From NCBI RefSeq assembly GCF_003640665.1, contig NZ_QQXL01000001.1:715720-779719 (forward strand): DNA of 64,000 nucleotides, in the 5' to 3' direction. The notes beneath the pieces were generated by a model. That model was given only the letters and a program-made list of their open reading frames with translations, searched no databases and was not told where the DNA came from. The DNA comes from Galactobacter caseinivorans (GTDB lineage: Bacteria; Actinomycetota; Actinomycetes; Actinomycetales; Micrococcaceae). The position numbers and the translations under genes are program-made. Every line of letters begins with the position of its first letter. The first letter of the stretch is position 1. Shown piece after piece: positions 9,148 through 18,681 of this stretch.

Positions 9148-9153
9148 TATACG
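9148..9153 (+). promoter_or_regulatory. Candidate -10 of the MHS symporter gene
   Basis: TATACG (continuing AT) lies about 120 nt upstream of the start codon. No good -35 is visible, consistent with an activator-dependent promoter below the CRP-like site. Confidence 0.4.
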
Positions 9154-9172
9154 ATCTGCTCCATTGCAGTTC

Positions 9173-9192
9173 TTTACCGATCGTTCAGTAAA
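9173..9192 (+). promoter_or_regulatory. 20-bp palindrome in the 5' leader, candidate operator
   Basis: TTTACCGA-TCGT-TCAGTAAA: the arms match at seven of eight positions. It sits about 20 bp downstream of the -10 and 82 bp before the ATG, a typical repressor position. The binding family is unknown; size and symmetry suit TetR- or GntR-type repressors. Confidence 0.5.
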
Positions 9193-9274
9193 TCGAAATG
9201 ACCGGACGTTGGGGCCCTTCGGGCTCGATTCATCACTCCGCACGTCCAGAGCATCTGACCCGAGGGGCACCCTG

Positions 9275-10618
9275 ATGACCACTTCAGCCACACCCGCCTT
9301 GACGCCGCAACGGCGTGCCGAGCAACGGAAGGTGCTTGCGGGCACCCTCGTGGGCACGTCCATCGAGTGGTACGACTTCTTCATCTACGCCCAAGCCGCC
9401 GGGCTCGTGCTTGCCCCACTCTTCCTGGCTCCGCTGAGCACCCAGAATCCTGGCCTGGCCCAGATTCTGTCTTTCGCGACCATCGGCATCTCCTTCCTCT
9501 TCCGCCCGCTTGGCGCCATCGTCGCGGGCCACCTGGGTGACAAGTTGGGCCGCAAGAAGATGCTGGTCCTCACGCTCATCCTGATGGGCGCCTCCACGGC
9601 GCTGATCGGCCTGTTGCCCACTTACGCGCAGATCGGCGTTGGCGCGCCCATCCTGCTGATCCTGCTGCGCATCCTGCAGGGCTTCTCCGCCGGTGGCGAG
9701 TGGGGCGGTGCCGCGCTCATGGCCGTGGAGCACGCGCCCAAGGGCAAGCGTGGCCTCTTTGGCGCGTACCCGCAGATCGGCGTGCCGATCGGCATGATCC
9801 TGGCCACCCTGGTGCTGTGGGTCCTGCGCACCACGCTTGGCGCCCAGGCCTTCCTTGAGTGGGGCTGGCGCCTGCCGTTCCTCTTCTCCATCGTGTTGGT
9901 CTTTGTTGGCTGGATCATCCGCCGCGCTGTGGAGGAGTCCCCGGTCTTCGCCGAGCTGCAGGATCGCAAGCGCGAGTCCTCCGCCCCGCTGAAGCAGCTG
10001 TTCAAGAACCACACCAAGGAGGTCATCCTTGCTGCGCTGATCTTCATCTCCAACAACGCCGCGGGCTACCTGCTGATTGCCTTCTTCATCAGCTACGTCA
10101 GCAAGACGCTGAAGCAGCCGCTTGACTCGGTGCTCCTCGTGACGGCGCTGGCGTCCACGGGCTGGCTGATCTTCACGCTGGTGGGCGGCTGGCTCTCGGA
10201 CAAGATCGGTCGCGTCCGCACCTTCCAGATCGGCTACGTGCTGGTGCTGCTGTGGGTCATCCCCATGTGGTTCCTGATCGATACCGGCTCGCTGCCCCTC
10301 TACTTCGTGGCCGCGTTTGTGCTCACGATCGGCCTTGGCCTCTCCTATGGCCCGCAGGCTGCGCTCTACTCCGAGATGTTCCCGGCCCACGTGCGCTACT
10401 CCGGCGTCTCGATTGGTTACGCCCTCGGTGCCATCCTTGGCGGCGCGTTTGCCCCCATGATCTCCGAGGCCATCCTGAACGCCACCGGCAAGTCCTGGTA
10501 CATCGGCATCTACATGGCCGGCATCACGGTGATCTCCCTGATCGCCGTCTCGCTGGTCAAGGACCGCCCCGATCGCCCCCTGGGCGTCGCGGCGGAGGAC
10601 AGGCTCACCAAGGCCTGA
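9275..10618 (+). CDS. MFS transporter, metabolite:H+ symporter (MHS) family
   Basis: A 447-residue MFS symporter. The N-terminus reads AGTLVGTSIEWYDFFIYAQA, diagnostic of the MHS family (ShiA, KgtP, ProP, citrate/dicarboxylate symporters). Motif A after TM2 is GHLGDKLGRKKMLVL; GGEWGGAALMAVEHAP in TM4-TM5 is also typical. There are about 12 TM segments. ATG 9275 was chosen because GAGGGG (9262-9267) lies 7 nt upstream; a longer open frame upstream crosses the promoter. It likely imports an organic acid, osmolyte or aromatic acid with protons. The CRP-like site and palindrome upstream suggest catabolic regulation. A hairpin terminator follows at once. Confidence 0.9.
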   Translation: MTTSATPALTPQRRAEQRKVLAGTLVGTSIEWYDFFIYAQAAGLVLAPLFLAPLSTQNPGLAQILSFATIGISFLFRPLGAIVAGHLGDKLGRKKMLVLTLILMGASTALIGLLPTYAQIGVGAPILLILLRILQGFSAGGEWGGAALMAVEHAPKGKRGLFGAYPQIGVPIGMILATLVLWVLRTTLGAQAFLEWGWRLPFLFSIVLVFVGWIIRRAVEESPVFAELQDRKRESSAPLKQLFKNHTKEVILAALIFISNNAAGYLLIAFFISYVSKTLKQPLDSVLLVTALASTGWLIFTLVGGWLSDKIGRVRTFQIGYVLVLLWVIPMWFLIDTGSLPLYFVAAFVLTIGLGLSYGPQAALYSEMFPAHVRYSGVSIGYALGAILGGAFAPMISEAILNATGKSWYIGIYMAGITVISLIAVSLVKDRPDRPLGVAAEDRLTKA

Positions 10619-10635
10619 TCAAAAACACTGCTCGA

Positions 10636-10675
10636 CGGCGGCCGTCCCGGACCATGGTCTGGGGCGGCCGCCGCT
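10636..10675 (+). terminator. Hairpin terminator of the MHS symporter gene
   Basis: An imperfect 18-bp GC-rich stem (CGGCGGCCG arms) centred on accatggt, starting 18 nt after the stop codon. No strong T-tract follows, as is common in high-GC actinobacteria. Confidence 0.65.
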
Positions 10676-10885
10676 GTGTGTCAGTGGGTGATGCGCCATC
10701 GACTTCCTCCGCAAGAGGACGCCTCCCCATTTCAGGCAGCCTTGCAGGAGATGAAGGTGTAGCAGGCGGCACAGCAGGAACGCGAGTTCCACGCTCAGGC
10801 GTATCAGGTGGGGGTCAACGCCTTGTTGGGGCTGAGCTGTGAGCCCCTGACCTTTGCCCCAGAAGGAGGGTTCCCAAAGGTCAAC

Positions 10886-10927
10886 AGCGGCGGCCGCCCC
10901 GGAACAGTGTCCGGGACGGCCGCCGCT
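10886..10927 (-). terminator. Hairpin terminator of the RND gene
   Basis: An 18-bp stem (AGCGGCGGCCG arms) with 6-nt loop acagtg, 21 nt beyond the stop of the minus-strand RND gene. Its arms closely resemble the hairpin at 10636-10675. Confidence 0.65.
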
Positions 10928-10948
10928 TGTGTGCGCGGGCAAGCGCCG

Positions 10949-13900
10949 CTAGGCGGGGGAGCCCTCCGCCGGCGGGTTGGCCGCGTGGCGCCCGCGGGAG
11001 GCCCGGGGCTCGCCAGTGACCACATCAATGGTCCCCGTCCACGGCTCACTCACGAGCTGCGCACCTGCACCATTGCCGCCGTCTTGAGTGGCCTGACCGG
11101 TCTGAGTTGCGGCGTCAGAGCCGCGCGCGCCCACTGAATCGGCGGGCACCAAACCCAGCGAGACGTCGTCGAGCCCATCCGGCTCAGGGCCGGTACCGTT
11201 CACGCGCTTCTTCTCCCGGCGGCCCTCCACCAAGTGGTACAGCACCGGCACCAGGATCAGGGTCAGCAAGGTGGAGGAGATCAAGCCACCCACCACCACG
11301 ACAGCCAGCGGCTGAGAGATGAAGCCGCCGGACCCGGTGAGACCCAGCGCCATGGGGACCATCGCGAAGATGGTGGCCAGCGCCGTCATCAGGATGGGTC
11401 GCAGACGGCGACGCGCGCCCATCATGATGGCGTCATCCAGGCTCATAGCCGGGCGCTGAGCCGTGGGGCGCCGGTACTGGTTGATCAGGTCAATGAGCAC
11501 AATCGCGTTCGTGACCACGATGCCCACGAGCATGAGCATGCCGATGAGCGAGGCCAGGCCAAGTGGCACGCCGGTCACGATAAGCAGGCCGATGGACCCG
11601 GTCGCCGCAAACGGGATGGAGACCAGAAGAATCAGCGGCTGCACCAGCGACTTAAACGTGGCCACCATGATGACGTACACAATGGCGATGGCCGCGAGGA
11701 GCGCCAGACCCAGCTGCTGGAACGAGTCCGCCTGCTGCGTGGCCGCGCCGCCCAAGGTGGCCGTCGCGCCGTCGGGCAGGTCAAGATCTGCCAGGCGCTG
11801 CGTCACCACAGCCGACACGGCGCCGAGCCCCGTCTCCGTCGGAGTGATGGTCACCGTGGAGATGCGATCGGTGTCCTGGGTGGTGATGCTTGACTCGGAG
11901 TCCACGCGGCTGATCTTCGCGAAGTCCTCCAGCGGCACCGGACCGGTCGCCGTGGTAATCTCCAGGTCCTTCAGGTCATCGAGGCCGCTCAGGCTCTTGC
12001 CCTCGCCCACCTTGACGTCCAGCGTGGAGAAGCCGAAGGTCACCTTCCCCGCTGGCAGCGGGTTCAGCGTCGCGTTGACCAGGCCGGCAATCTGCGCCTG
12101 GCTCAGGCCGGCCTTGGCCGCCTTCTCGCGATCCACGGTGACCTGGACCTGGGGCTGCGTTGAGCTCAAGTCAGACTCCACCGCGGTGGCATCCGGGATG
12201 CCCTCCATGGTGTCCCTGACCTGCTTGTCCGCCTTGGCCAGAGTGTCGGGATTGGAGGCCTTCACGTTGATGGTGATGTCGCTGCTGAAGCCGCCGCCCT
12301 GCGTGGCAGAGACCTCCACCTCGCCGCCGGTATTGACCTTCTTCACCTCCGCGCGGGAGGCGTCAACGATCGCGGTGACGTCCTCTCCCTTCGCCGTGGT
12401 GACGGTGAAGGTGGCCTTGTCTGCTCCGCTGGCACCGGTCAGCGCGGCGAATCCGGTATAGCCGGAGCCGATGGTGACCTGAATGTCCTGGACGCCGTTG
12501 ATGTCCTTGAGCGCCTTCTCCACCTTCTCCGCTGCCGTGTCCGTGCGATCAAGCGAGGTGCCCGCGGGCATCTGCAGCGTGGCAGAGAAGGAGGTCTGAC
12601 CGGTGCTGCCCAGCAGGTTGAACTTGAGCATGAAGCTCATGCCAAACGTTGCCACCAGGATGAGCACGGAGGCCACCAGGGTGATGACGGGGTGGTGCTG
12701 GGTGCCGCGCAGCACGGGCACGTACATGCGCTGGAGCCAGGACTTTTCCTCCGCCTGCTCCGCTTCTGCGCGGGCAGCCGCGGAGGCGGAGACCGGGCCG
12801 GCGGAGCTCACGGGGGCGGGGGAGCCCGCCGCAAGGGCGGCGTTCTCCGCAGAAGCACCGGCGGTGCCGGCAGCTGTTGCCGTGGCGGAACCGCCCCGCT
12901 TGGCTGCCTGCTTGGCGGCCTTCTTCGCTGCCTTCCTGGCCTGGCGAGCGGCCGTGCCGCCCAAGAACCAGTAAGCCAGGACGGGAACAATCGTCAGCGA
13001 CACAAACAGGGACGCGATCAGCGCCACGGTCACGGTGAGGGAGAAGGGCCGGAAGAGCTCCCCGGCCAGGCCGCCAACAAAGGCCACAGGCAAGAAGACG
13101 GCCACGGTGGTCAGGGTGGATGCCGTGATGGCCCCGGAGACCTCCTTGACCGCGTCAAGAATGGCGGTGCCGCGCGGCCCGGCGTAGGCCAGGTGCCGCT
13201 TGATGTTCTCAATGACCACGATGGAGTCATCCACCACGCGGCCAATGGAGATGGTCAGCGCGCCAAGCGTGAGCATGTTGAGGGAGAAGCCAAAGGCCCA
13301 CACCCCAATGAACGTGACGAGCAGGGAGAGCGGAATGGAGATCGCCGTGACCAGGGTGGATCGCAGCGACATGAGGAAGATCAGGATCACGATGATGGCA
13401 AAGAGCAGGCCAAGCAGGCCCTCCACCGTCAGGTCGTGAATCGAATCGGTGATGGACGGGGCCTGGTCAAAGACCAAGGTGAACGTGGCACCGCTCTGAT
13501 CCTGGAGTGCGGGCAGGGCCTTGTGCACCTCTTCGGAGACGCGCACCGTGTCCGCATCCAGCTTCTTGGTGATGGAGAGCGCCAGCGTCTCGTCGCCGTT
13601 GGTGCGGGTGATGGAGGTGCTTTCCTCATCCGCGAGTTTGACGGAGGCAACGTCCTTGAGCAGCTCAGTGGACCCGGTCTTCTTTGACACCAAAGGCAAC
13701 GCCTCGATGTCCTTCACGTTGCCAAGGGCACCATTGGTCTGGATCGGTAGCGTCAGGCCGCCGTCCTCCAACTGGCCCAGCGGCATGGCACCGCCGGCGT
13801 TCTGGATAGCGCTCTGAACATCCGCGGGGGAGAGGCCCGCCTTGGTGAGCTTGTCCTCATCCGGGAGCACCCGCACGTACTGCGACGCCGCGCCGGTGAC

Positions 13901-14422
13901 CTCCACCTGGCGCACACCCTCCAGCTTCTGCAGCACCGGGACCACGTCAGCTTCCAGGGTGTCTGCGGTCGCTGCCAGGGAATCCTTGCCGGACACTGCG
14001 TAGAACACCACCGGGAAGTCCGCGATGGAACCGGCAAAGGACGTGGGCTGAACGCCGTCGGGCAGGGAAGGCTGCACCGTGGAGATGGCGCGGTCCACCT
14101 GGCCGCGCGCCCGGTCAAGGTCGGTGCCGTAGGCAAAGGTGAGGTTCACCGTGGTGGAGCCGGTGGTGGAGGTCGCGGTGCTTGAATCCAGCCCCTCAAC
14201 TCCCTGCATGGCCGTCTCCAGTGGCTGACCCACCTGCTTGTCCATGACCTCGGGAGAGGCGCCGGCATTGCTCGCGGAGACCGTGATCTGCGGGAACTCA
14301 ACGCTGGGGATGAGCTCCTGCTTCAGTTGCGTCATGGAGATGGCTCCAAAGGCGCAGACAAAAACACAGACGAGCACAATCAGTGCGCGGTTACGTAGCG
14401 AAAGACGTGCGAGTAAGTGCAC
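10949..14422 (-). CDS. RND superfamily efflux transporter, HAE1-like (AcrB/SwrC type)
   Basis: A 1157-residue exporter with two repeated halves, each a first TM helix, a large extracellular porter domain and five more helices. The proton-relay Asp pair is present in TM4 (GRVVDDSIVVIENI). The second half has GIVVTNAIVLIDLINQY, as in Gram-positive SwrC-like members. An Ala/Lys-rich linker (around RQARKAAKKAAKQAAKRGG, then Ala/Ser/Pro-rich) joins the halves, and about 75 polar residues form a C-terminal tail. The start is GTG 14422, with AAGGAG 7 nt upstream. No membrane-fusion or outer-membrane partner is adjacent, consistent with a single-membrane cell. Likely substrates are amphiphiles or drugs. 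Confidence 0.9.
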   Translation of the reverse strand: MHLLARLSLRNRALIVLVCVFVCAFGAISMTQLKQELIPSVEFPQITVSASNAGASPEVMDKQVGQPLETAMQGVEGLDSSTATSTTGSTTVNLTFAYGTDLDRARGQVDRAISTVQPSLPDGVQPTSFAGSIADFPVVFYAVSGKDSLAATADTLEADVVPVLQKLEGVRQVEVTGAASQYVRVLPDEDKLTKAGLSPADVQSAIQNAGGAMPLGQLEDGGLTLPIQTNGALGNVKDIEALPLVSKKTGSTELLKDVASVKLADEESTSITRTNGDETLALSITKKLDADTVRVSEEVHKALPALQDQSGATFTLVFDQAPSITDSIHDLTVEGLLGLLFAIIVILIFLMSLRSTLVTAISIPLSLLVTFIGVWAFGFSLNMLTLGALTISIGRVVDDSIVVIENIKRHLAYAGPRGTAILDAVKEVSGAITASTLTTVAVFLPVAFVGGLAGELFRPFSLTVTVALIASLFVSLTIVPVLAYWFLGGTAARQARKAAKKAAKQAAKRGGSATATAAGTAGASAENAALAAGSPAPVSSAGPVSASAAARAEAEQAEEKSWLQRMYVPVLRGTQHHPVITLVASVLILVATFGMSFMLKFNLLGSTGQTSFSATLQMPAGTSLDRTDTAAEKVEKALKDINGVQDIQVTIGSGYTGFAALTGASGADKATFTVTTAKGEDVTAIVDASRAEVKKVNTGGEVEVSATQGGGFSSDITINVKASNPDTLAKADKQVRDTMEGIPDATAVESDLSSTQPQVQVTVDREKAAKAGLSQAQIAGLVNATLNPLPAGKVTFGFSTLDVKVGEGKSLSGLDDLKDLEITTATGPVPLEDFAKISRVDSESSITTQDTDRISTVTITPTETGLGAVSAVVTQRLADLDLPDGATATLGGAATQQADSFQQLGLALLAAIAIVYVIMVATFKSLVQPLILLVSIPFAATGSIGLLIVTGVPLGLASLIGMLMLVGIVVTNAIVLIDLINQYRRPTAQRPAMSLDDAIMMGARRRLRPILMTALATIFAMVPMALGLTGSGGFISQPLAVVVVGGLISSTLLTLILVPVLYHLVEGRREKKRVNGTGPEPDGLDDVSLGLVPADSVGARGSDAATQTGQATQDGGNGAGAQLVSEPWTGTIDVVTGEPRASRGRHAANPPAEGSPA

Positions 14423-14480
14423 GACGGTGCTCCTTGGGTCTGAGGCGAAGCGGAGGTCACCAGGTGGTGGGGTACATCAA

Positions 14481-14504
14481 CGGGCCGGCTGAGTGGCCGG
14501 CCCG
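14481..14504 (-). terminator. Secondary hairpin between mqo and the RND gene
   Basis: A perfect 9-bp stem, CGGGCCGGC / GCCGGCCCG, with a 6-nt loop. It lies downstream of the stronger mqo hairpin and upstream of the RND start, and may back up termination. Confidence 0.45.
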
Positions 14505-14509
14505 TGAGA

Positions 14510-14553
14510 CACCGCGACCGCAAGCGGCTTGAATGCCGTTTGCGGTCGCGGTG
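14510..14553 (-). terminator. Strong hairpin terminator of mqo
   Basis: A 19-bp stem with one mismatch (CACCGCGACCGCAAGCGGC pairing with 14535-14553) and 6-nt loop, starting 9 nt beyond the mqo stop codon. It should insulate the RND gene from mqo transcription. Confidence 0.75.
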
Positions 14554-14561
14554 AAGGAGAA

Positions 14562-16040
14562 TCAGGCCAGGTGAAGCACCCGATCGGTGCTTTCCTTGGT
14601 CTGTTGATACAGCGCAGAATCCTGATTCAGGGTGTGACCCAAAGTCGGGACCATTTCCTTCAGCTTGTCCTCCCAGCCAGCGAACTGGTTCGGGAAGCAC
14701 CGCTTGAGCAGCCCAAGCATAATCGGGGTGGCCGTGGACGCTCCAGGGGAGGCACCAAGCAGGCCGGAGATGGACCCGTCAGCGGAGGCAATCACCTCGG
14801 TGCCAAACTGCAGCACGCCGCCCTTCTTGGGATCCTTCTTGATGACCTGCACGCGCTGGCCGGCGGTGATGAGCTCCCAGTCCTGCAGGTTGGCGGCCGG
14901 GTAGTACTCCCGCATGGCCTCCATCTGCTGGTTGCGCGTCTTCATCAACTCGGTGACCAGGTACTTCACCAGATCAAGGTTGTCCTTGGCCACGGCCAGC
15001 ATCGGCACCAGGTTGCTCGTGCGCACGGAGCCCGGGAGGTCCCAGAGCTTGCCGGTCTTGAGGAACTTGGGTGAGAAGCCGCCGTAGGGGCCAAACATGA
15101 GGGCCTTCTTGCCGTCCACGTAGCGCGTGTCCAGGTGGGGCACGGACATGGGCGGGGCGCCGACGGAGGCCTGGCCGTAGACCTTGGCCTCGTGGCGATT
15201 GATGACCTCTTCGTTGGTGCACCGCAGGAACTCGCCGGAGACGGGGAAGCCGCCAAAGCCCTTGATCTCATCGATCCCGGACTTCTGCAGCAGCGGCAAA
15301 GCGCCGCCGCCTGCGCCAACAAAGACGAACTTGGCGTCCACGAAGAAGGTCTGTGCGCTGACCTTGTTCTTCACCGTGAGGCGCCAGCCACTGCCGGAAC
15401 GGGCAATGTTGGTGACGCGGTGCTCAAAGCGGACGTCCGCGCCCTTGGCGGCAAGGGAGTCCACGAGCTGCGAGGAGAGCGCACCGAAGTCAACATCGGT
15501 GCCGCCCACCACGCGGGAGGCCGCTACATTCTTGTGCGTGCGGCCCTCCGAGACCAGCGGGGCCCACTCGCGGATCTGGTCCAGATCCTCGGTGTACTCC
15601 ATGGTGTCAAAGAGCGTGTTGGCGCTGAGGGAGTCGTGGCGCGTCTTCAGGTAGCGGCGGTTGTCCTCGCCGATCACAAAGCTCATGTGCGGCAGCGGGT
15701 GGATGAAGCTCTGCGGCTCCTTCACCACTGACTGGCTCACGGCCCACGAGTAGAACTGGCGGGTGAGCTGGAACTGCTCGTTGATGCCCAGGGCCTTCTT
15801 CGGGTCAACGGACCCGTCGGGGCCTGCCGGCGAGTAGTTCAGCTCGCACAGGGCCGAGTGGCCCGTTCCGGCGTTGTTCCACGGGTCAGAAGACTCGAGG
15901 CCGGCACGCTTGAGGTTCTCGAATAGGCCAATGCTCCAGCCCGGTTCGATCTGCTGCAAAAACGTACCCAGGGTGGCGCTCATGATGCCCCCGCCCACCA
16001 GGGCGACGTCGAGCGTGAGCGTAGGGGTTGCTGCGGACAC
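14562..16040 (-). CDS. mqo: Malate:quinone oxidoreductase
   Basis: A 492-residue peripheral membrane FAD enzyme that oxidises malate to oxaloacetate and passes electrons to the quinone pool, serving both the TCA cycle and respiration. The N-terminus has the dinucleotide-binding motif [15 protein letters not shown]. Also typical are [20 protein letters not shown] and a C-terminal ending in [15 protein letters not shown]. The length is normal for bacterial Mqo. I chose GTG 16040 because GGAG lies about 5 nt upstream and the protein then begins just before the FAD fold; the frame continues 11 codons further. A strong terminator follows, so it is monocistronic. Confidence 0.96.
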   Translation of the reverse strand: MSAATPTLTLDVALVGGGIMSATLGTFLQQIEPGWSIGLFENLKRAGLESSDPWNNAGTGHSALCELNYSPAGPDGSVDPKKALGINEQFQLTRQFYSWAVSQSVVKEPQSFIHPLPHMSFVIGEDNRRYLKTRHDSLSANTLFDTMEYTEDLDQIREWAPLVSEGRTHKNVAASRVVGGTDVDFGALSSQLVDSLAAKGADVRFEHRVTNIARSGSGWRLTVKNKVSAQTFFVDAKFVFVGAGGGALPLLQKSGIDEIKGFGGFPVSGEFLRCTNEEVINRHEAKVYGQASVGAPPMSVPHLDTRYVDGKKALMFGPYGGFSPKFLKTGKLWDLPGSVRTSNLVPMLAVAKDNLDLVKYLVTELMKTRNQQMEAMREYYPAANLQDWELITAGQRVQVIKKDPKKGGVLQFGTEVIASADGSISGLLGASPGASTATPIMLGLLKRCFPNQFAGWEDKLKEMVPTLGHTLNQDSALYQQTKESTDRVLHLA

Positions 16041-16157
16041 AGTGACTCCATCTCGAAAGCGGATGTTGATCACTGACAGGCTACCGCCGCACTGGCACCC
16101 TCTTGAAATCGGGGCCGGGTGTGCGGTATCGGGAGCGGGGAAGCGGTGGTGCAGGGA

Positions 16158-17969
16158 TCAGGCCAGGCGCACGCGAGCCAGCGGCTCATCCAGGACCGGG
16201 GACACCGGGTATTCAAGGATGCGGGGGCCAAGAGCCAGCGATGAAATGGGATAGACCAAGGGAATCAGCGGCAAATCCACCGTGAGCAACTCCACGATGT
16301 CGGCGTAGGCCTGCTGCCTGCTCTCACCCTCTGGAAGGGCGCGGGCCACGCGGAGGCGGCGGCGCACCTCCGGGGAGTCGTAGTCCAATTGCTCCGTTGT
16401 GCGGGAGAAGAGCGGGCCAAGAAAGTTCTCCGGGTCCCGGTAAGTGCCTTGGATTCCCAGCAGGTGCAGGCCCGCGTGGCGGCCGGTGCGCACGGCCGTG
16501 AAGTAGCCGTCATCCCACTTCACAGCGACTGGCTCCACGGTGATGCCCACGGTGGAGAGCATGCCGGAGAGCTTGGAGAAGAGCCGCTCGGGAAGGGGCA
16601 GGTACGGGCGGGCCACGTCGGTGGGGAAGAGGAAGGGAATCTTCTGCCCCGTGTACTTGGCATCCGCCAGCAGCCGCCGGGCCTTCTCGGGATCAAAGGG
16701 GTAGCTGGTGCCCGGATCCTCGATCCCCAGGCTGGGGGCCAGAGGAGAGGACGCTGCCTTGGAGCTGGACAGGAACAGATCCAGCAGGGCATTGCGATCA
16801 ATGGCGTGAGCCAGGGCGCGGCGCACCCGATCATCCGCGAGCCACTTGTTGGAGCGGTTCAGGCCAAGGTAGGTCACGGAGAACGGGTCACGCGGGGGTA
16901 CCTGGACGGCGGAGAGCACCAGCTCTTTGAGAACGTCAACGGTGACCAGGTCAAAGCCGTCGCTCTTCTGCGCCTCCAGGTCCCACACGCGCCGGGACAC
17001 GCGGGGGGTGGGCGTCAGACGGATCTGGTCCACGGCGATCTCGCCGGAGAAGTGGCCGTGGCGGGCGGTCAGCACCACCGTCTCACCGTCCGTGGCGGCG
17101 GTGAAGGGCCCGGTTCCGACGGCCCCACGGCGCAGGGTGTCCTTCTTGGCTAGGCCGCGCAGCGCATCCGCCTCCTTGAGCGCCTGGGGGGAGACGATGC
17201 TAAAGGCCGGGTGGGTGAGGGCCCGCAGGAGAGGGGTGATGGGACGGCGCAGCGTGAGGCGCACGGTGCGCTCGTCCGGGGCGGCCGCGGAGATCAGGGC
17301 CGTCTCCACGTCGGAGAGCTGGTTATCCAACGGGTCGCCGCCCTTGACCTGGGGCAGACCTGCCGCGTCTTCGGGGCGGCTGGTGGTGGCGTCGTCTTGG
17401 GTGGTGGGCTCCTGGGAGGGCCCACTGGACTGCGGCGTTTGGCTGGGGCTGGGGGAGGGCGACTGCTTGGTGGGCGTCGGGGTGGATTCCTTGCTGTCCT
17501 CCACGGCGTCCAACAACGTGGAGATCGCCGCGGCGTCGTATTCCTTGACGCTCCCCAGCGCCTTCCAGCGGTTCACGTTGGCCACCACCGCGTCCGCGTT
17601 GAAGGGGGTGTCATCGCTAAAGGTGATGCCCTGGCGCAGCACAAACTCGTAGCTGAGCCCGTCTTCAGAGACGGTCCAGGATTCTGCGAGGGAGGGGGCG
17701 GGGTTGCCGGTCTGCGCGTCAATGCCCACGAGCCGGTCATAGACCTGGCGGGTGATGCGCTGGGACTCCAGGTCGGAACCGATCACCGGGTCCCAGCTGC
17801 CGGAGGAGGCCGGGGTCTGCAGGCTCAGCAGCCTGCCAGAGCCGCCGTTGCCGCCGGTGTTGTTCGGATCCGGTTGAGCCGGTGTGCAGCCGGCAAGGAG
17901 TACGCCTAGCGCGCCGAGGGAACCGCCGAGCACGGCCCTGCGAGACAGGTTCGTGCCTGGGAGCTGCAT
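16158..17969 (-). CDS. Extracellular solute-binding lipoprotein, SBP family 5 (oligopeptide/nickel type)
   Basis: A 603-residue lipoprotein. The N-terminus NLSRRAVLGGSLGALGVLLA followed by GC contains a twin arginine and a lipobox, implying Tat export and lipidation of the Cys. The body matches ABC-transporter substrate-binding family 5 (for example QRITRQVYDRLVGID and VRRALAHAIDRNALLDLFL). Start ATG 17969 has AGGAGG 9 nt upstream. Unusually, a Ser/Pro/Thr/Gln-rich insert (about residues 155-205) interrupts the fold. No permease or ATPase gene is adjacent, so it either serves a transporter encoded elsewhere or has another extracellular role. Confidence 0.88.
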   Translation of the reverse strand: MQLPGTNLSRRAVLGGSLGALGVLLAGCTPAQPDPNNTGGNGGSGRLLSLQTPASSGSWDPVIGSDLESQRITRQVYDRLVGIDAQTGNPAPSLAESWTVSEDGLSYEFVLRQGITFSDDTPFNADAVVANVNRWKALGSVKEYDAAAISTLLDAVEDSKESTPTPTKQSPSPSPSQTPQSSGPSQEPTTQDDATTSRPEDAAGLPQVKGGDPLDNQLSDVETALISAAAPDERTVRLTLRRPITPLLRALTHPAFSIVSPQALKEADALRGLAKKDTLRRGAVGTGPFTAATDGETVVLTARHGHFSGEIAVDQIRLTPTPRVSRRVWDLEAQKSDGFDLVTVDVLKELVLSAVQVPPRDPFSVTYLGLNRSNKWLADDRVRRALAHAIDRNALLDLFLSSSKAASSPLAPSLGIEDPGTSYPFDPEKARRLLADAKYTGQKIPFLFPTDVARPYLPLPERLFSKLSGMLSTVGITVEPVAVKWDDGYFTAVRTGRHAGLHLLGIQGTYRDPENFLGPLFSRTTEQLDYDSPEVRRRLRVARALPEGESRQQAYADIVELLTVDLPLIPLVYPISSLALGPRILEYPVSPVLDEPLARVRLA

Positions 17970-18015
17970 CCTGGTCTTCCTCCTGCTCACCGCGTGCATC
18001 CGGTGTTGTTGTGTT

Positions 18016-18100
<85 letters not shown>

Positions 18101-18204
18101 AAGTGCCCCTTCGCTGAAAGGGGCAGGACAGAGTCTATCCGGCCCAGCAGCCGGATTCTCGTTAGTCCGCCGTGTTCCCGGCAGACCCAGAGCGGCTCGT
18201 CAGC

Positions 18205-18681
18205 TTAGGACAGGCCAAGGTCGCGGCGCAGCTTGGCCACGTGGCCGGTCGCGCGCACGTTGTACTGGGCCAGGGACAGGTTCCCGTCCGGGTCCACCAC
18301 GAAGGTGGAGCGGATCAGGCCCTCGTAGACCTTGCCGTAGTTCTTCTTCTCTCCCCAGGCCGCATAGGCCTGGGCCACCGCGTGATCCTCATCGGAGAGC
18401 AGGGGGAAGGAGAGGGACTCTGCCTGGGCAAACTTGGCGAGCTTGGCCACGGGATCCGGGGAAATGCCCACCACCACAAAGCCCTCCGCGCGCAGCGAGC
18501 CAAGCGAGTCTCGGAAGTCGCAGGCCTCCTTGGTGCATCCAGGGGTGGAGGCGGCGGGGTAGAAGTAGACGATGACGCGGCCCTGCTTGCGCAGTTCAGC
18601 CAGGGCCACGGTGGAGCCATCTGCTGCGGTCAGGGTGAAGTCAGGGGCGGGCTGCCCCGTGATCAGGCGCTGCGAAGTCAA
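18205..18681 (-). CDS. bcp: Peroxiredoxin, BCP/PrxQ type
   Basis: A 158-residue thiol peroxidase that reduces hydrogen peroxide and organic peroxides. The motif YPAASTPGCTKEACDFRD gives the peroxidatic Cys49 and a resolving Cys54 five residues later, the atypical two-Cys arrangement of BCP. The thioredoxin-fold order (GQPAPDFTL, VIVYFYP, VVGISPD) is complete. The start is inferred as TTG 18681 because GGAGG lies 5 nt upstream and family members begin here; the upstream open frame runs through the tRNA-Lys gene. It lies between tRNA-Leu and tRNA-Lys and is probably its own unit. Confidence 0.92.
   Translation of the reverse strand: MTSQRLITGQPAPDFTLTAADGSTVALAELRKQGRVIVYFYPAASTPGCTKEACDFRDSLGSLRAEGFVVVGISPDPVAKLAKFAQAESLSFPLLSDEDHAVAQAYAAWGEKKNYGKVYEGLIRSTFVVDPDGNLSLAQYNVRATGHVAKLRRDLGLS

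Larger units (their letters stand above)
10619..10948. other. 330-bp intergenic region between convergent genes
   Basis: It lies between the MHS symporter (+) and the RND gene (-). It holds two related GC-rich hairpins (10636-10675 and 10886-10927) flanking about 210 bp. The plus-strand frame from 10691 reads MRHRLPPQEDASPFQAALQE, ends at a TAG near 10759, then stays open through a protein-like stretch ending near CEPLTFAPEGGFPKVN. This looks like the tail of a decayed gene, but I do not recognise it and its composition proves nothing. Confidence 0.35.
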
